NCBI RefSeq assembly: GCF_022458985.1
Contig: NC_061783.1
Location: forward strand, 11,500,413-11,564,412
Reading direction: 5' to 3'
From: Mugil cephalus
Taxonomy: Eukaryota > Chordata > Actinopteri > Mugiliformes > Mugilidae
Length of the DNA stretch: 64,000 bases
The notes under the pieces are model-generated. The model did no database searches and was not told the origin of the DNA. It worked only from the letters and a program-made list of their open reading frames with translations. Within the stretch, counting starts at the first letter, position 1. The number at the start of each line of letters is the position of its first letter. This document shows, piece by piece, positions 52,640-64,000 of this stretch. The position numbers and the translations under genes are program-made.

Positions 52640-52940
52640 TCTTATACGGCGACATTAGATGAGTTTTTCGGGATGGGCTGTGCACAATGCTCAGGGGGTC
52701 TCTACGGTAACGGGGTGCTTGGCAGCCATGGCAACGTGCTGCGCCACACGGCCAGACACGGAGAGAGCGGCCGTGGGACGCTCCGTTACACCTCCGGAAT
52801 TTAAGCGGATGGCGAGAAGAGCAGGGTGTGTGCGGCCCACGAAACAAAAATACCCCGGCGGGCTTTTGGGAATGTGCCAGTGGCGACCCGGAGGCTGCAG
52901 ACCGGAGTGGAAACTGTCCTGTACCGGTGTTAGGGTAATG
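52640..52940. promoter_or_regulatory. Second GC-rich island upstream of pum1
   Basis: A CpG-rich stretch separated from the pum1 first exon by about 200 bp of AT-rich DNA (52430-52640). It contains GTTGCCATGGCTGCC on minus, close to an X-box. A 95-codon frame on + starting near 52659 has no recognisable similarity. It may be an alternative promoter. Confidence 0.4.
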
Positions 52941-53870
52941 ACGTAATGCGGATACAGTAGATAATGGCTGCCCCTAAATAAAATCTATGGTAATCATATG
53001 GCCATTTATAGGAATGGCTGCCAGAGTCAGTCTGGATTATATGGCTTCAAGTATACATCTCTGACGTGTGCCTATAAAGCCAGATATTATTTTTAGATTT
53101 ACATAGAAGTTGAAACCAGATATATTACCTGATTTGAAAAGGTTTGCGATGTTGATTGTAAAATAATAGCTACACCACTTCCTCATGTGCCACTTGGCAA
53201 ACAACAATTCAACTTTGAGTGTACTTGAGTTAGATAATAGTTGCATAAAACTCCACAAGGTCACATTTTATTCCACTCTGGGTAATCTTCGCGGCCCATC
53301 AAAGTAACATTATGTTGGCATTGAGATCTTCACTCTCACCTCTCACTATAATTCAGAATTAGGCCATTTATGAATATTTCACTGCCATCTATGTAATATC
53401 GGGCAGTCTTTCAGAGGCATGCATCTACTTGTTATGAAAATCAAAATCCTCATTGTGCAATAGCATCATACCAAAAACACATTGTAATCAAGGAATGAAA
53501 GCCCTCAAGCCATAATTAATGTAGAAAGTGTATTTTTATTATTTCAAACTCCACCTTACACCCAATAATGTCATCACCTCATACCTGTCTCCCTCCTTCC
53601 CTCTTCCTGTCTCAAGTTACATCTACAATAACTACTCAGAGCACGTCATTGTGTGTGATACATTTTCCTCCCGAATCTCCTTAATGGCCATGCTCTGACG
53701 GGGACCGGCAGGGGTCTACGCTATGTGATTAGTGGGATAATAATGGGGAATATTAGATGGGTTAAAAGAAGGTATGCAGAAAGAGAGAACCAGAGAAACA
53801 GGTACAAAGATAAGAAATTAGTTGTGTAACCCTCTCCCCTGGCCCCACCCGCCCCCTAATGCAACCCTCC
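52941..53870. other. Intergenic region between pum1 and nkain1
   Basis: AT-rich, no gene or clear repeat recognised. It runs to the most distal candidate nkain1 polyadenylation signal (AATAAA on minus at 53871-53876). Confidence 0.6.
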
Positions 53871-55163
53871 TTTATTCTAAATGGAACCAACAAAACAATC
53901 ATTGGCTGGTTATTTACATGCACAGTATCCCCACTGCTCCCCCCTATAGACACACTAATGCCTGATCCCAAAGCCACCTGCATCCTAATAACCATCAGCT
54001 TTACATGTGAAATGACAGGCCCAAATTGGTTTTCCTGAAAATGAAATAGTCTGACGCCGCACGCCTGACGAAAACCCTAAAGGATAAGGCTGACGATATC
54101 GGTATTTCTTCTAAAAGAAGAGCAAAAAAACACTACTGAGTCCTTCAGTTCTGTTCAATCATTACAAACACATTAATAAAGTGGAGCGCTATAGTTTTAA
54201 TCAATCCAATGAATCCACATCCGCAGCAGAAAATAGTCCCAACAAAACTACTGAAGTTTGAACTTTGCTAAAAACTTTGCTAAAAACTACAGTGCCTTTT
54301 TTAAAATAACGTACAATGAGCAGGTTTAGCATTGAGGGCAACAGACAAGCTGCTTTTTTTTTTTTTTTTAAAGATATAAATATATAAAAAATATAGCCAG
54401 CCTCATCCTTTAAGGAGTTCAACCTTTCCACTCCACCGGCTCTGTTTTATTAACTCAGCAGGCCTGAGCTGTAATGTAAAAAGCCCTGAATGTCAACAGT
54501 GGCTTTTAATGGAAGTGGGGGAGGTAGGAGAGATGGCTTTGGGAGCGGGAATCGTTAAGACTGCTCTAGTTTGACATCACCACGTTCTAAAACGACAACA
54601 GGTACGAGCCGTGCCTCTTTTTATTATGTGACCCCAAACACACAAGCACCCTGACGGAGAAAAAAAAAACATGAAAATAATAAACCACAGGGGCACTAAG
54701 TGGTAAGAGTCCAGGGTGCAACCACGAAGCACCAGCTATTCCTGTGGAGTTACACAGTCATACACACACATTACACACACGCACGCACACACTGGTGGGA
54801 GTGTTGAGAGCTGGCAGTTTAGTGAAGTGTTGGTTACTTGACAGACATGTCCCCAGCTCTTGTCCTCTCCCCTCCTGCTCCTCCCGCGTCTCCTCCATCA
54901 TCATCATCATTATCACACCACCTGGCATGCTGGTTCTTCCCTGAGCTCTGTACATTCTAATCAGGGCTGTATGGGTCTCAGACACAATCACACATGCACA
55001 CATACATCTCTCCCTCGGGGCGGGGGTGGGGGTGGGGGCGGGGCGGGGTGGGGTCCAGTCTGTTCCTCAGGTAAACTGTGACACAGAGAGTGAGTGTAAT
55101 CAGGGCGACCGCCGCTTCCCATCCACAGTGACACCATCGGCCTGAAGGGGGCGCTACCGACGG
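53871..55163 (-). other. nkain1: nkain1 3' UTR (3' limit uncertain)
   Basis: Follows the TAA. Candidate AATAAA signals on minus lie at 54620-54625, 54446-54451 and 53871-53876. It carries a GGGGGTGGGG-rich patch just downstream of the exon 6-7 intron (near 55020-55055), CA repeats and a dispersed-repeat fragment at 54371-54465. Confidence 0.5.
54371..54465 (+). repeat. Dispersed repeat fragment, copy 1
   Basis: AAGATATAAATATATAAAAA, then ATATAGCCAGCCTCATCCTT and further on TAACTCAGCAGGC. The same blocks recur at 56026-56091. Confidence 0.65.
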
Positions 55164-58700
<3,537 letters not shown>

Positions 58701-59060
58701 CTTGGAGGGCTCGGGACGCGGCTTGGAGCCGCGGAGGCTCCGGGGGAATGACGGGTCCCCGGTCAGATCCAGACTGCCTGGTCGTCTCAGCTCACACCAT
58801 TCCCGGCTGAGTAGACCTGCCCAAGGCCGCCTCCTCCTCCGCCGCCGCCGCCGCCTCCTCCTCCTCCAGCTACGCCTGGCCTGGAGCCTCCACTCACAGC
58901 GGGTGACCCATCGTGGCCCCTGCCTTTGTCGGTAAATACGAGCCGCGGGTGGTGTTCGGGAAGGAGGGGGGAGGAGGGGGTCCACTCCACACCGGCCTGC
59001 TGCGGTCCGACCACCACCGAATCACCTCGGCCACACCTTCCGGAGAGGGGACACACAAAG
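58701..59060 (-). promoter_or_regulatory. nkain1 5' leader / promoter region with GGC-GGA repeat
   Basis: GC-rich sequence upstream of the start. A (GGC)n/(GGA)n-type run on minus at about 58827-58868 lies within the presumed leader. No TATA box is clear. Transcription start unknown. Confidence 0.5.
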
Positions 59061-59649
59061 ACACAAAGAGAGACGGAAAGCTGTCATAATGAGCCCCAGG
59101 CTGAAGGCAGAAATGAGCATCATATGATACCGGATCACACGGGGGCGGTGGGGAGGAGGGGACCGACCCCGCAGTCCTACTACGGCTAACGTTTGGCTAC
59201 ATGCAAGCCGCTACGGACACAAAGCAGCCCGTTGTGACTCACGGTTTTCTAGGAGCGGAAGAGTCCTCACCCCCCCCTCCCCACATACATACATACACAC
59301 ACACACACACAACACACGCACACACAACCAACCACCGCCGTGTGGATCCTCTTCTCCTCGAGCTGTTCGAGGGGGGGAAAAGTCACGTTAACGGGGAAGG
59401 TCTGCTCACCGGTACCGGGCTCCGTCTCTCCGCGTCTCAGCGTCTTTTGTCAACAATATCGGTGCCGGGGCGAGAGCAGGAGGAGCCGGGGGGAGAGAGA
59501 GCGAGAGGGAGAGAGAGAGAGAGAGAGAGGGAGAGAGAGCGGGGCGAGGAGGGGGTGGGGGCTCAGTCACCGCGACCCCTCGAGGAGGAGCTGCACGCAT
59601 TCTGCAGATCCGCGTGCGTAAATGCGCGCGGCCGAGTGGCTAGCCCCGC

Positions 59650-59675
59650 AAAAAAAAAAAAAAAAAAAAAAAAAA
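59650..59675. repeat. Poly-A run
   Basis: About 26 consecutive A followed by GAGGGGGGG. Near it lies a GA repeat and a TAA repeat. Confidence 0.95.
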
Positions 59676-60053
59676 GAGGGGGGGTCTGGGAGGCTCACAA
59701 AAGAAACGGGGCGGTGGGGCAAGGAGGTCCAGACAGACCGACAATAATAATAATGGTAATAATAATAACAATAATAAAGTGTGTTATCGCCCTCCTCCAC
59801 CGCTCAGCCTGCTGCGGTTATTTACAGCTGAGGAAACACAATTAACAGCCTTGTTTAATCTCAGCTACTTAACCACGAGCAGTGTGACACTCCGATAGTC
59901 AGCGCGATGAGAGGGCAGATAACGACCGGTTATCGGAAGGCCATATGGCAATCGGTGGACACAACCGGTCTTTACTTATATCTTGTTATATCACGTGATG
60001 CAAGTCATTTAAGTGAATGCACCTTTAACTGGTTATGACACCCTATGACAGCA

Positions 60054-60554
60054 TACACTAATCAGACACAACAATAAAACCATTGACAGAAGACATGAAT
60101 AACATTGAACATCTTGCGAAAATGCAATATTCTGCTGGGAAAATTTTTTAGACCTGGCATCCATGTGGATGTTAATGTACCATGCACCTAGACCAGACCA
60201 GACACCCCCACCACATAGAAATGACACCCTTTGATGGCAGTACCCATTCCCAGCAGGATGCAGCCGGACACACACACACAAAAATGGTTTAGGAACATCT
60301 CAAAAAATATGAAAAACAGCGCAAGGTGTTGACCTGGCCTCCAAATTGACTAGATCTCAAACTGATCAAGTATCTGTATCTCCCTCCCCTCAAACCAAAG
60401 GCCCCGACTAACAACATCCTGTTACCAGTCACTGCAGGACACCCCCCAGAAGACCCACGTCAATTCTCTGAATGAGTGAAAACTGTTTTGGAGGCACAAG
60501 GGAGACCAACACAATACTAGGGAGGTGGTCATAATCTTATGCCTGATCTGTGTA
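60054..60554 (+). mobile_element. Decayed nonautonomous Tc1-like element, copy B (plus orientation)
   Basis: Starts TACACTAATCAGACACAACA and ends GGTGGTCATAATCTTATGCC then TGATCTGTGTA, a Tc1-type terminal inverted repeat. Internal blocks include GGCATCCATGTGGATGTTA, TTGATGGCAGTACC and AAGGTGTTGACCTGGCCTCC, which reads KVLTWPPN then a stop. It shares with copy A the same internal deletion (near 60117-60144) that removes the N-terminal transposase. It lies between nkain1 and snrnp40. Confidence 0.8.
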
Positions 60555-61424
60555 TATTCCAGCAGTTAACCAACAACATATTTTCTCTCTGTAGTGTTTT
60601 TTGTTTGTTTGTTTTTTTGTCAATCTTAATTCCCTTTTTTGTGTTTAAATGTCTCATCAGGTCTCATGTGAATCCATTTAGAACAACCTCTATTACCTCT
60701 ATTTTGCTTACTGCAGAGAAAAACTCAAAAATATATAATTATAACGGCCTCTTATGGGGTAATTTTAAATTCACTGTGCAATTACACAGAACAAAAAAAA
60801 AAAAAACTTGAACAGCAACAGAGGCACGGAACTATAAAGCTTATTATAGTGAATAAATTATTCACCATTCCCTACAATTAACTTAATTTCTGGTCACACT
60901 GATTAATCTTTTCAGTAAAAATACAGTTGCAGATAGCACCGTATTCTTGCGATGGTCTCATCGTTTCTGTGTTAACTAAAGGATTCCTTATGTTCATTCT
61001 TTTTGGTGCAAGGCAGATATAAAAAAAATAAAAAAAACGGTTAAACAATGGGACATTATAAGATATGCTAACTATAGTCTCTCTTGAGAGTTGTAAAAGG
61101 TTTATTGGAAAACTGCAACCAATGGGAAAAAAAAAGAGTAGGAGAATGTACAGGGCGGGTTTATGTGGGAAAACCCAAGATGCAGTTTACAGTGTTTTTG
61201 AGTCACATTCAAATCCTGGTGCTTACGATTAACGAGGAGTTTGGACAGAATATTACAGCTTAATAAAACAGTGTGATGTCTTGTTTATATGTAAGAATAG
61301 ATCTATATATTGCTAACAGTTAAACACTACCAAAATTTAGCAGCGGTACAATGTTCATCTTTATAATTAGTGGTGAAAGATGCATTCAGGTGTATTCAAG
61401 ACAAAAGAAATTTCCCAAACAGCT

Positions 61425-61670
61425 TCTCCAGAACACTGAAGTTTATTAAAAAGAAAGACGTCAGATTAAAAAACATGGTGGAGGTTCTTGTGGCCGAGCA
61501 TAATAAACTTCAAACGTACATCCTGAGGTTGTTCTGAGACGTGGTCGACCCACATGAAATTACAGAGACTCCAAACCCACTGTCGAACACCACCCATCCA
61601 CTTACTTTCCAGCAAGGACACAGACACTCAAACACACACTCACGCATACTTTCCACTGTACACACACAAG
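61425..61670 (-). other. snrnp40: snrnp40 3' UTR
   Basis: Short region after the TAG with AATAAA on minus at 61442-61447. Another AATAAA lies near 61100 if a longer form exists. Confidence 0.6.
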
Positions 61671-61720
61671 CTACTGAATTTCTCCCATGTACAGACGTTT
61701 ATCGCTGGCTCCAGACAGAA
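61671..61720 (-). CDS. snrnp40: snrnp40 last coding exon
   Basis: Completes Val, then LSGASDKRLYMGEIQ and TAG at 61671-61673. Human has IISASSDKRLYMGEIQ. Acceptor TACACAG. Confidence 0.95.
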
Positions 61721-63591
61721 CTGTGTAGAGAGACAAAAAAGATTATCATTAAACATGTAAAACATAGACAGCTAAAGTAAAATAATCTTTTAATATGAAT
61801 CAGAGCTTCTTCGACTCACCTATAGGTTCATCTGGATGGAAGACCACTTCGTTGACGGAGCCAGCGTGGCCCGGCAGCTTGTACAGGATTCTTCGCGATG
61901 TGGTGTCCCAGATATACACAAACCTATAAAAAAGTTAACAAAACTCCCGATGTGAGACAACTGAGACAGAATGAAACAGAACTTAAGGGTTATGTTTCAA
62001 AGACTGAAAAGAAAATGTTTAAAATCCTTCCTATATTTACGTCTCATTATAAGGGTAGGGTATGAGACTGAGCTACAGTGATGCATTGATGCAACAGTAG
62101 CATAAAGATCACACAGTGAATTGTTTTTGTTGCCACATTAGTTCTGCACGTCGCTCGTCATTATCCTGCTTTTATTGTTTAGCCGAACTTCAGACGATGA
62201 ATCTCTATCATGGATAATTAAGTTTTATTTTTATTTTTTTCTATTTTCTAACTTGATCTTTAGTAGTCTGGGTAGATTTTAGAGTCAAAAAGTTCTGAAG
62301 TTATGCCGACATGACTTACTAACCTGAACACTTTCTTTGTATTTTCAGTGTTAATAGTCTATTGAATAGTTAAATAAAATGATTTCCCCCTTAACACTGA
62401 CAAGGAACTTTGCCTCTGTAGAAAGTTTCTACATTGGCTTTATAGAGACCAACAGAATTATAAAATTAAGACAAAAATGATTAAAAATAAATACAATAAT
62501 AGCATGATATGCCTCTACAGCACACACCCTACACATAATGGCTTTGTTGATTCAACAGGGGTAGACCGAAGCCAAAGTTAATCACAACCTTATCTGAACT
62601 TAAATAAGCTCCACATTACACATGTACGTGTATGGATACACATTTACAACCACTAATTGACGCACATGTTCATAGTGTTTTTTTTTTTAAATCACACTGA
62701 GACAAAACATGTTTAGCAAACAGACTGTGATGGGATCTTAAACTTATTAATCAGCTCACAAACAACCTTTTAATTGTACTTTAATTGTGTTTCATCCATT
62801 TTATTGAAATGCATTTATTTTTGCCTCAGTCCTTTCACCTATTATTTGCCTAATCCTGTAAATCATTACATTATAATGTCTGTTGTTTCATAAAAGGAAC
62901 ATGAGTCGGATCCTTATAATCTAATGTAGCGATACTCACAAATGGTAGTAAACCAATGGAGAGATTTCATTTCAAACTGTAAGAACCAGATATTGAGTTG
63001 TGTTTTTCATACGGCCTTTTACCGTCTATGTATGTTTGCTGCTCACCTGTCAGCTGATCCTGCTGCTATCTTGCTGCCGTCAGTGGACCAGGAGCACCTC
63101 AGCAAGTTCTGAAAAGGTGCGACAACCAGCGTTAGCGTCAAGCCAGAACCTTCCACCTCTGAGCTACTGTCACCATAATGAGATCATCGAAACATATAAC
63201 TACTACCAGCTTGAGTGTAGCCGATAGTGACTTGTATTAAAATATTCAAAGATATGGAATAGAGTTAGGCACCACATCACATTAAGACAACACTAAGAGG
63301 GTTACCTTTTCAAAGTTGTGAACATTGCCCTGGAAAATCTTCACACATCTCTCTTTGGGCGCGAATGGTCGAACATCCCAAATACGCACTTCAACGAGAA
63401 ACAGTCAGAAGTCAATAACAAGAGTCGTCGTCACAGTTCTGAGCCGATTAAATTCCATTTCTCAAAATACCTGTGTTATCCATGGAGTTGGAGAGAAGGT
63501 AAGATCCCTCAGAGCTCAGGCTGAGTCCAGTGACTGAGTCACCGTGGCCGTGCATGTTGTAGATCAGCTTATTCTGCCTCAGGTCCCAGAC
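61671..63591 (-). CDS. snrnp40: snrnp40, U5 snRNP 40 kDa WD40 protein (3' five coding exons; gene continues past the right edge)
   Basis: WD40-repeat component of the U5 small nuclear ribonucleoprotein and spliceosome, nuclear. Five exons (63471-63591, 63306-63388, 63047-63108, 61820-61923, 61671-61720) join in phase to 139 codons plus TAG. They cover the last three or so WD repeats: VWDLRQNKLIYNMHGHGDSV, RIWDVRPFAPKERCVKIFQG, NLLRCSWSTDGSKIAAGSAD, FVYIWDTTSRRILYKLPGHA, and ending SDKRLYMGEIQ. This matches the C-terminus of vertebrate SNRNP40 (WDR57) closely in sequence and length. Upstream exons lie beyond 64000. Confidence 0.95.
61820..61923 (-). CDS. snrnp40: snrnp40 penultimate exon
   Basis: Completes Arg, then FVYIWDTTSRRILYKLPGHA, GSVNEVVFHPDEPI and 1 nt. 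Acceptor TTTTATAG, donor ATAG|GTGAGT. Confidence 0.96.
61924..63046 (-). other. snrnp40 intron
   Basis: 1.1 kb of AT-rich unique sequence between the penultimate and third-from-last exons. Nothing else recognised. Confidence 0.7.
63047..63108 (-). CDS. snrnp40: snrnp40 exon (third from the 3' end)
   Basis: NLLRCSWSTDGSKIAAGSAD and 2 nt of Arg, 62 bp. Acceptor CTTTTCAG, donor ACAG|GTGAGC. Confidence 0.95.
63306..63388 (-). CDS. snrnp40: snrnp40 exon (fourth from the 3' end)
   Basis: Completes Val, then RIWDVRPFAPKERCVKIFQG, NVHNFEK. Acceptor GTTGAAG (weak), donor AAAAG|GTAACC. Confidence 0.95.
63471..63591 (-). CDS. snrnp40: snrnp40 exon (fifth from the 3' end)
   Basis: VWDLRQNKLIYNMHGHGDSV, TGLSLSSEGSYLLSNSMDNT plus 1 nt. 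Acceptor TTGTGCAG, donor ACAG|GTATTT. A WD repeat with VWD at its start and GH...D core. Confidence 0.95.
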
Positions 63592-64000
63592 CTGCACAAC
63601 ACAAACAGCATCTTTTGACATGGTACAGAGAATATTGCGAGGAGCAGTGTGCAGGGTAACGTGGACTTGTTCATCCCACTGCTTCCACCAAACTGACTAT
63701 GAACTAACTACTGTTTACTTTAAATGGAATAAACAACCAGAGTTGAGCCACAACAGTGTAACAGCACAACGTTGAGATCAAAACCAAAAGCTCGAAGCGA
63801 TCGTTCATTTTGCCAAAGAAGCATTTTACGTCCACAGATTCCAAAGAAATTAACACGAAAGCTATCGGATGTATTATTCGTAATCTAATTGCATAAATAT
63901 ATATGATGTATGACAGTATTATATTATATATTATATACAGTATTCAACTTTTTTTAGTCTGTACTTTCGTGGTCATGAAAGTGGAACTTTGTACATTTGA
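63592..64000 (-). other. snrnp40 intron, running off the right edge
   Basis: No further coding exon before the window end. AT-rich sequence with a TATA-repeat near 63890-63945. Confidence 0.65.

Larger units (their letters stand above)
59061..61424. other. Intergenic region between nkain1 and snrnp40
   Basis: Contains a GA-rich run (about 59490-59540), a poly-A stretch (59650-59675), TAA repeats (about 59742-59776) and the Tc1-like copy B (60054-60554). No supported gene. The 214-codon + frame at 59201-59845 is made of these simple repeats. Confidence 0.65.

Noticed and set aside
52659..52946. 95-codon plus-strand frame upstream of pum1
   Set aside because: GC-rich sequence favours open frames; no recognisable motif or splice partner.
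58701..58985. 95-residue Arg-rich extension of nkain1
   Set aside because: It begins with GTG and contains no ATG; the MGKC start is conserved and has good context.
59201..59845. 214-codon plus-strand frame
   Set aside because: Composed of CA, GA, poly-A and TAA simple repeats in the nkain1 upstream region; no similarity recognised.

Overview
The window is a teleost (ray-finned fish) nuclear segment. The evidence is split eukaryotic genes with GT-AG introns, dense CA/TG and other microsatellites, decayed Tc1-like and hAT-like DNA transposons, and four vertebrate genes in the order sdc3 - pum1 - nkain1 - snrnp40. All four lie on the minus strand. As I recall it, this is the order and relative orientation on human 1p35 (SDC3, PUM1, NKAIN1, SNRNP40), so the block is an ancestral bony-vertebrate neighbourhood. 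No bacterial-type operon, CRISPR array or phage is present.

Layout by + coordinate. About 1-28.5 kb: 5' part of sdc3 (syndecan-3), with signal-peptide exon 1 at 27,958-28,011, a 94-bp glycosaminoglycan-site exon 2 at 3,256-3,349 and a large ectodomain exon 3 at 260-1,116. Intron 1 is about 24.6 kb. The transmembrane and cytoplasmic exons lie left of the window. About 29.3-52.4 kb: complete pum1 (Pumilio-1), 22 coding exons giving 1,163 aa, preceded by a non-coding first exon. About 53.9-59 kb: complete nkain1, 7 coding exons giving 207 aa, the last contributing only 10 coding nt. About 61.4 kb to the right edge: the last five coding exons (139 aa) of snrnp40, a U5 snRNP WD40 protein.

I assembled the exons by hand from splice signals, reading-frame phase and recalled similarity to the vertebrate proteins. 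Every exon length agrees with its phase, and the pum1 and nkain1 totals agree with human lengths as remembered. The genes are not a pathway: sdc3 is a cell-surface heparan-sulfate proteoglycan, pum1 a cytoplasmic RNA-binding repressor, nkain1 a membrane partner of the Na,K-ATPase beta subunit, and snrnp40 a spliceosomal scaffold.

The most unusual feature is an 88-residue, nearly pure Glu-Arg block encoded by a GAGAGG-type hexanucleotide tract inside the mucin-like ectodomain exon of sdc3. Other points are two inverted copies of a Tc1 deletion derivative sharing one internal junction, a hAT-like MITE with a perfect 8-bp target duplication in a pum1 intron, candidate alternative splice sites in pum1, a Kozak-perfect uORF in the pum1 leader, and a pum1 start-codon exon whose polypyrimidine tract is a CT microsatellite. 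I found no previously undescribed multi-gene system.
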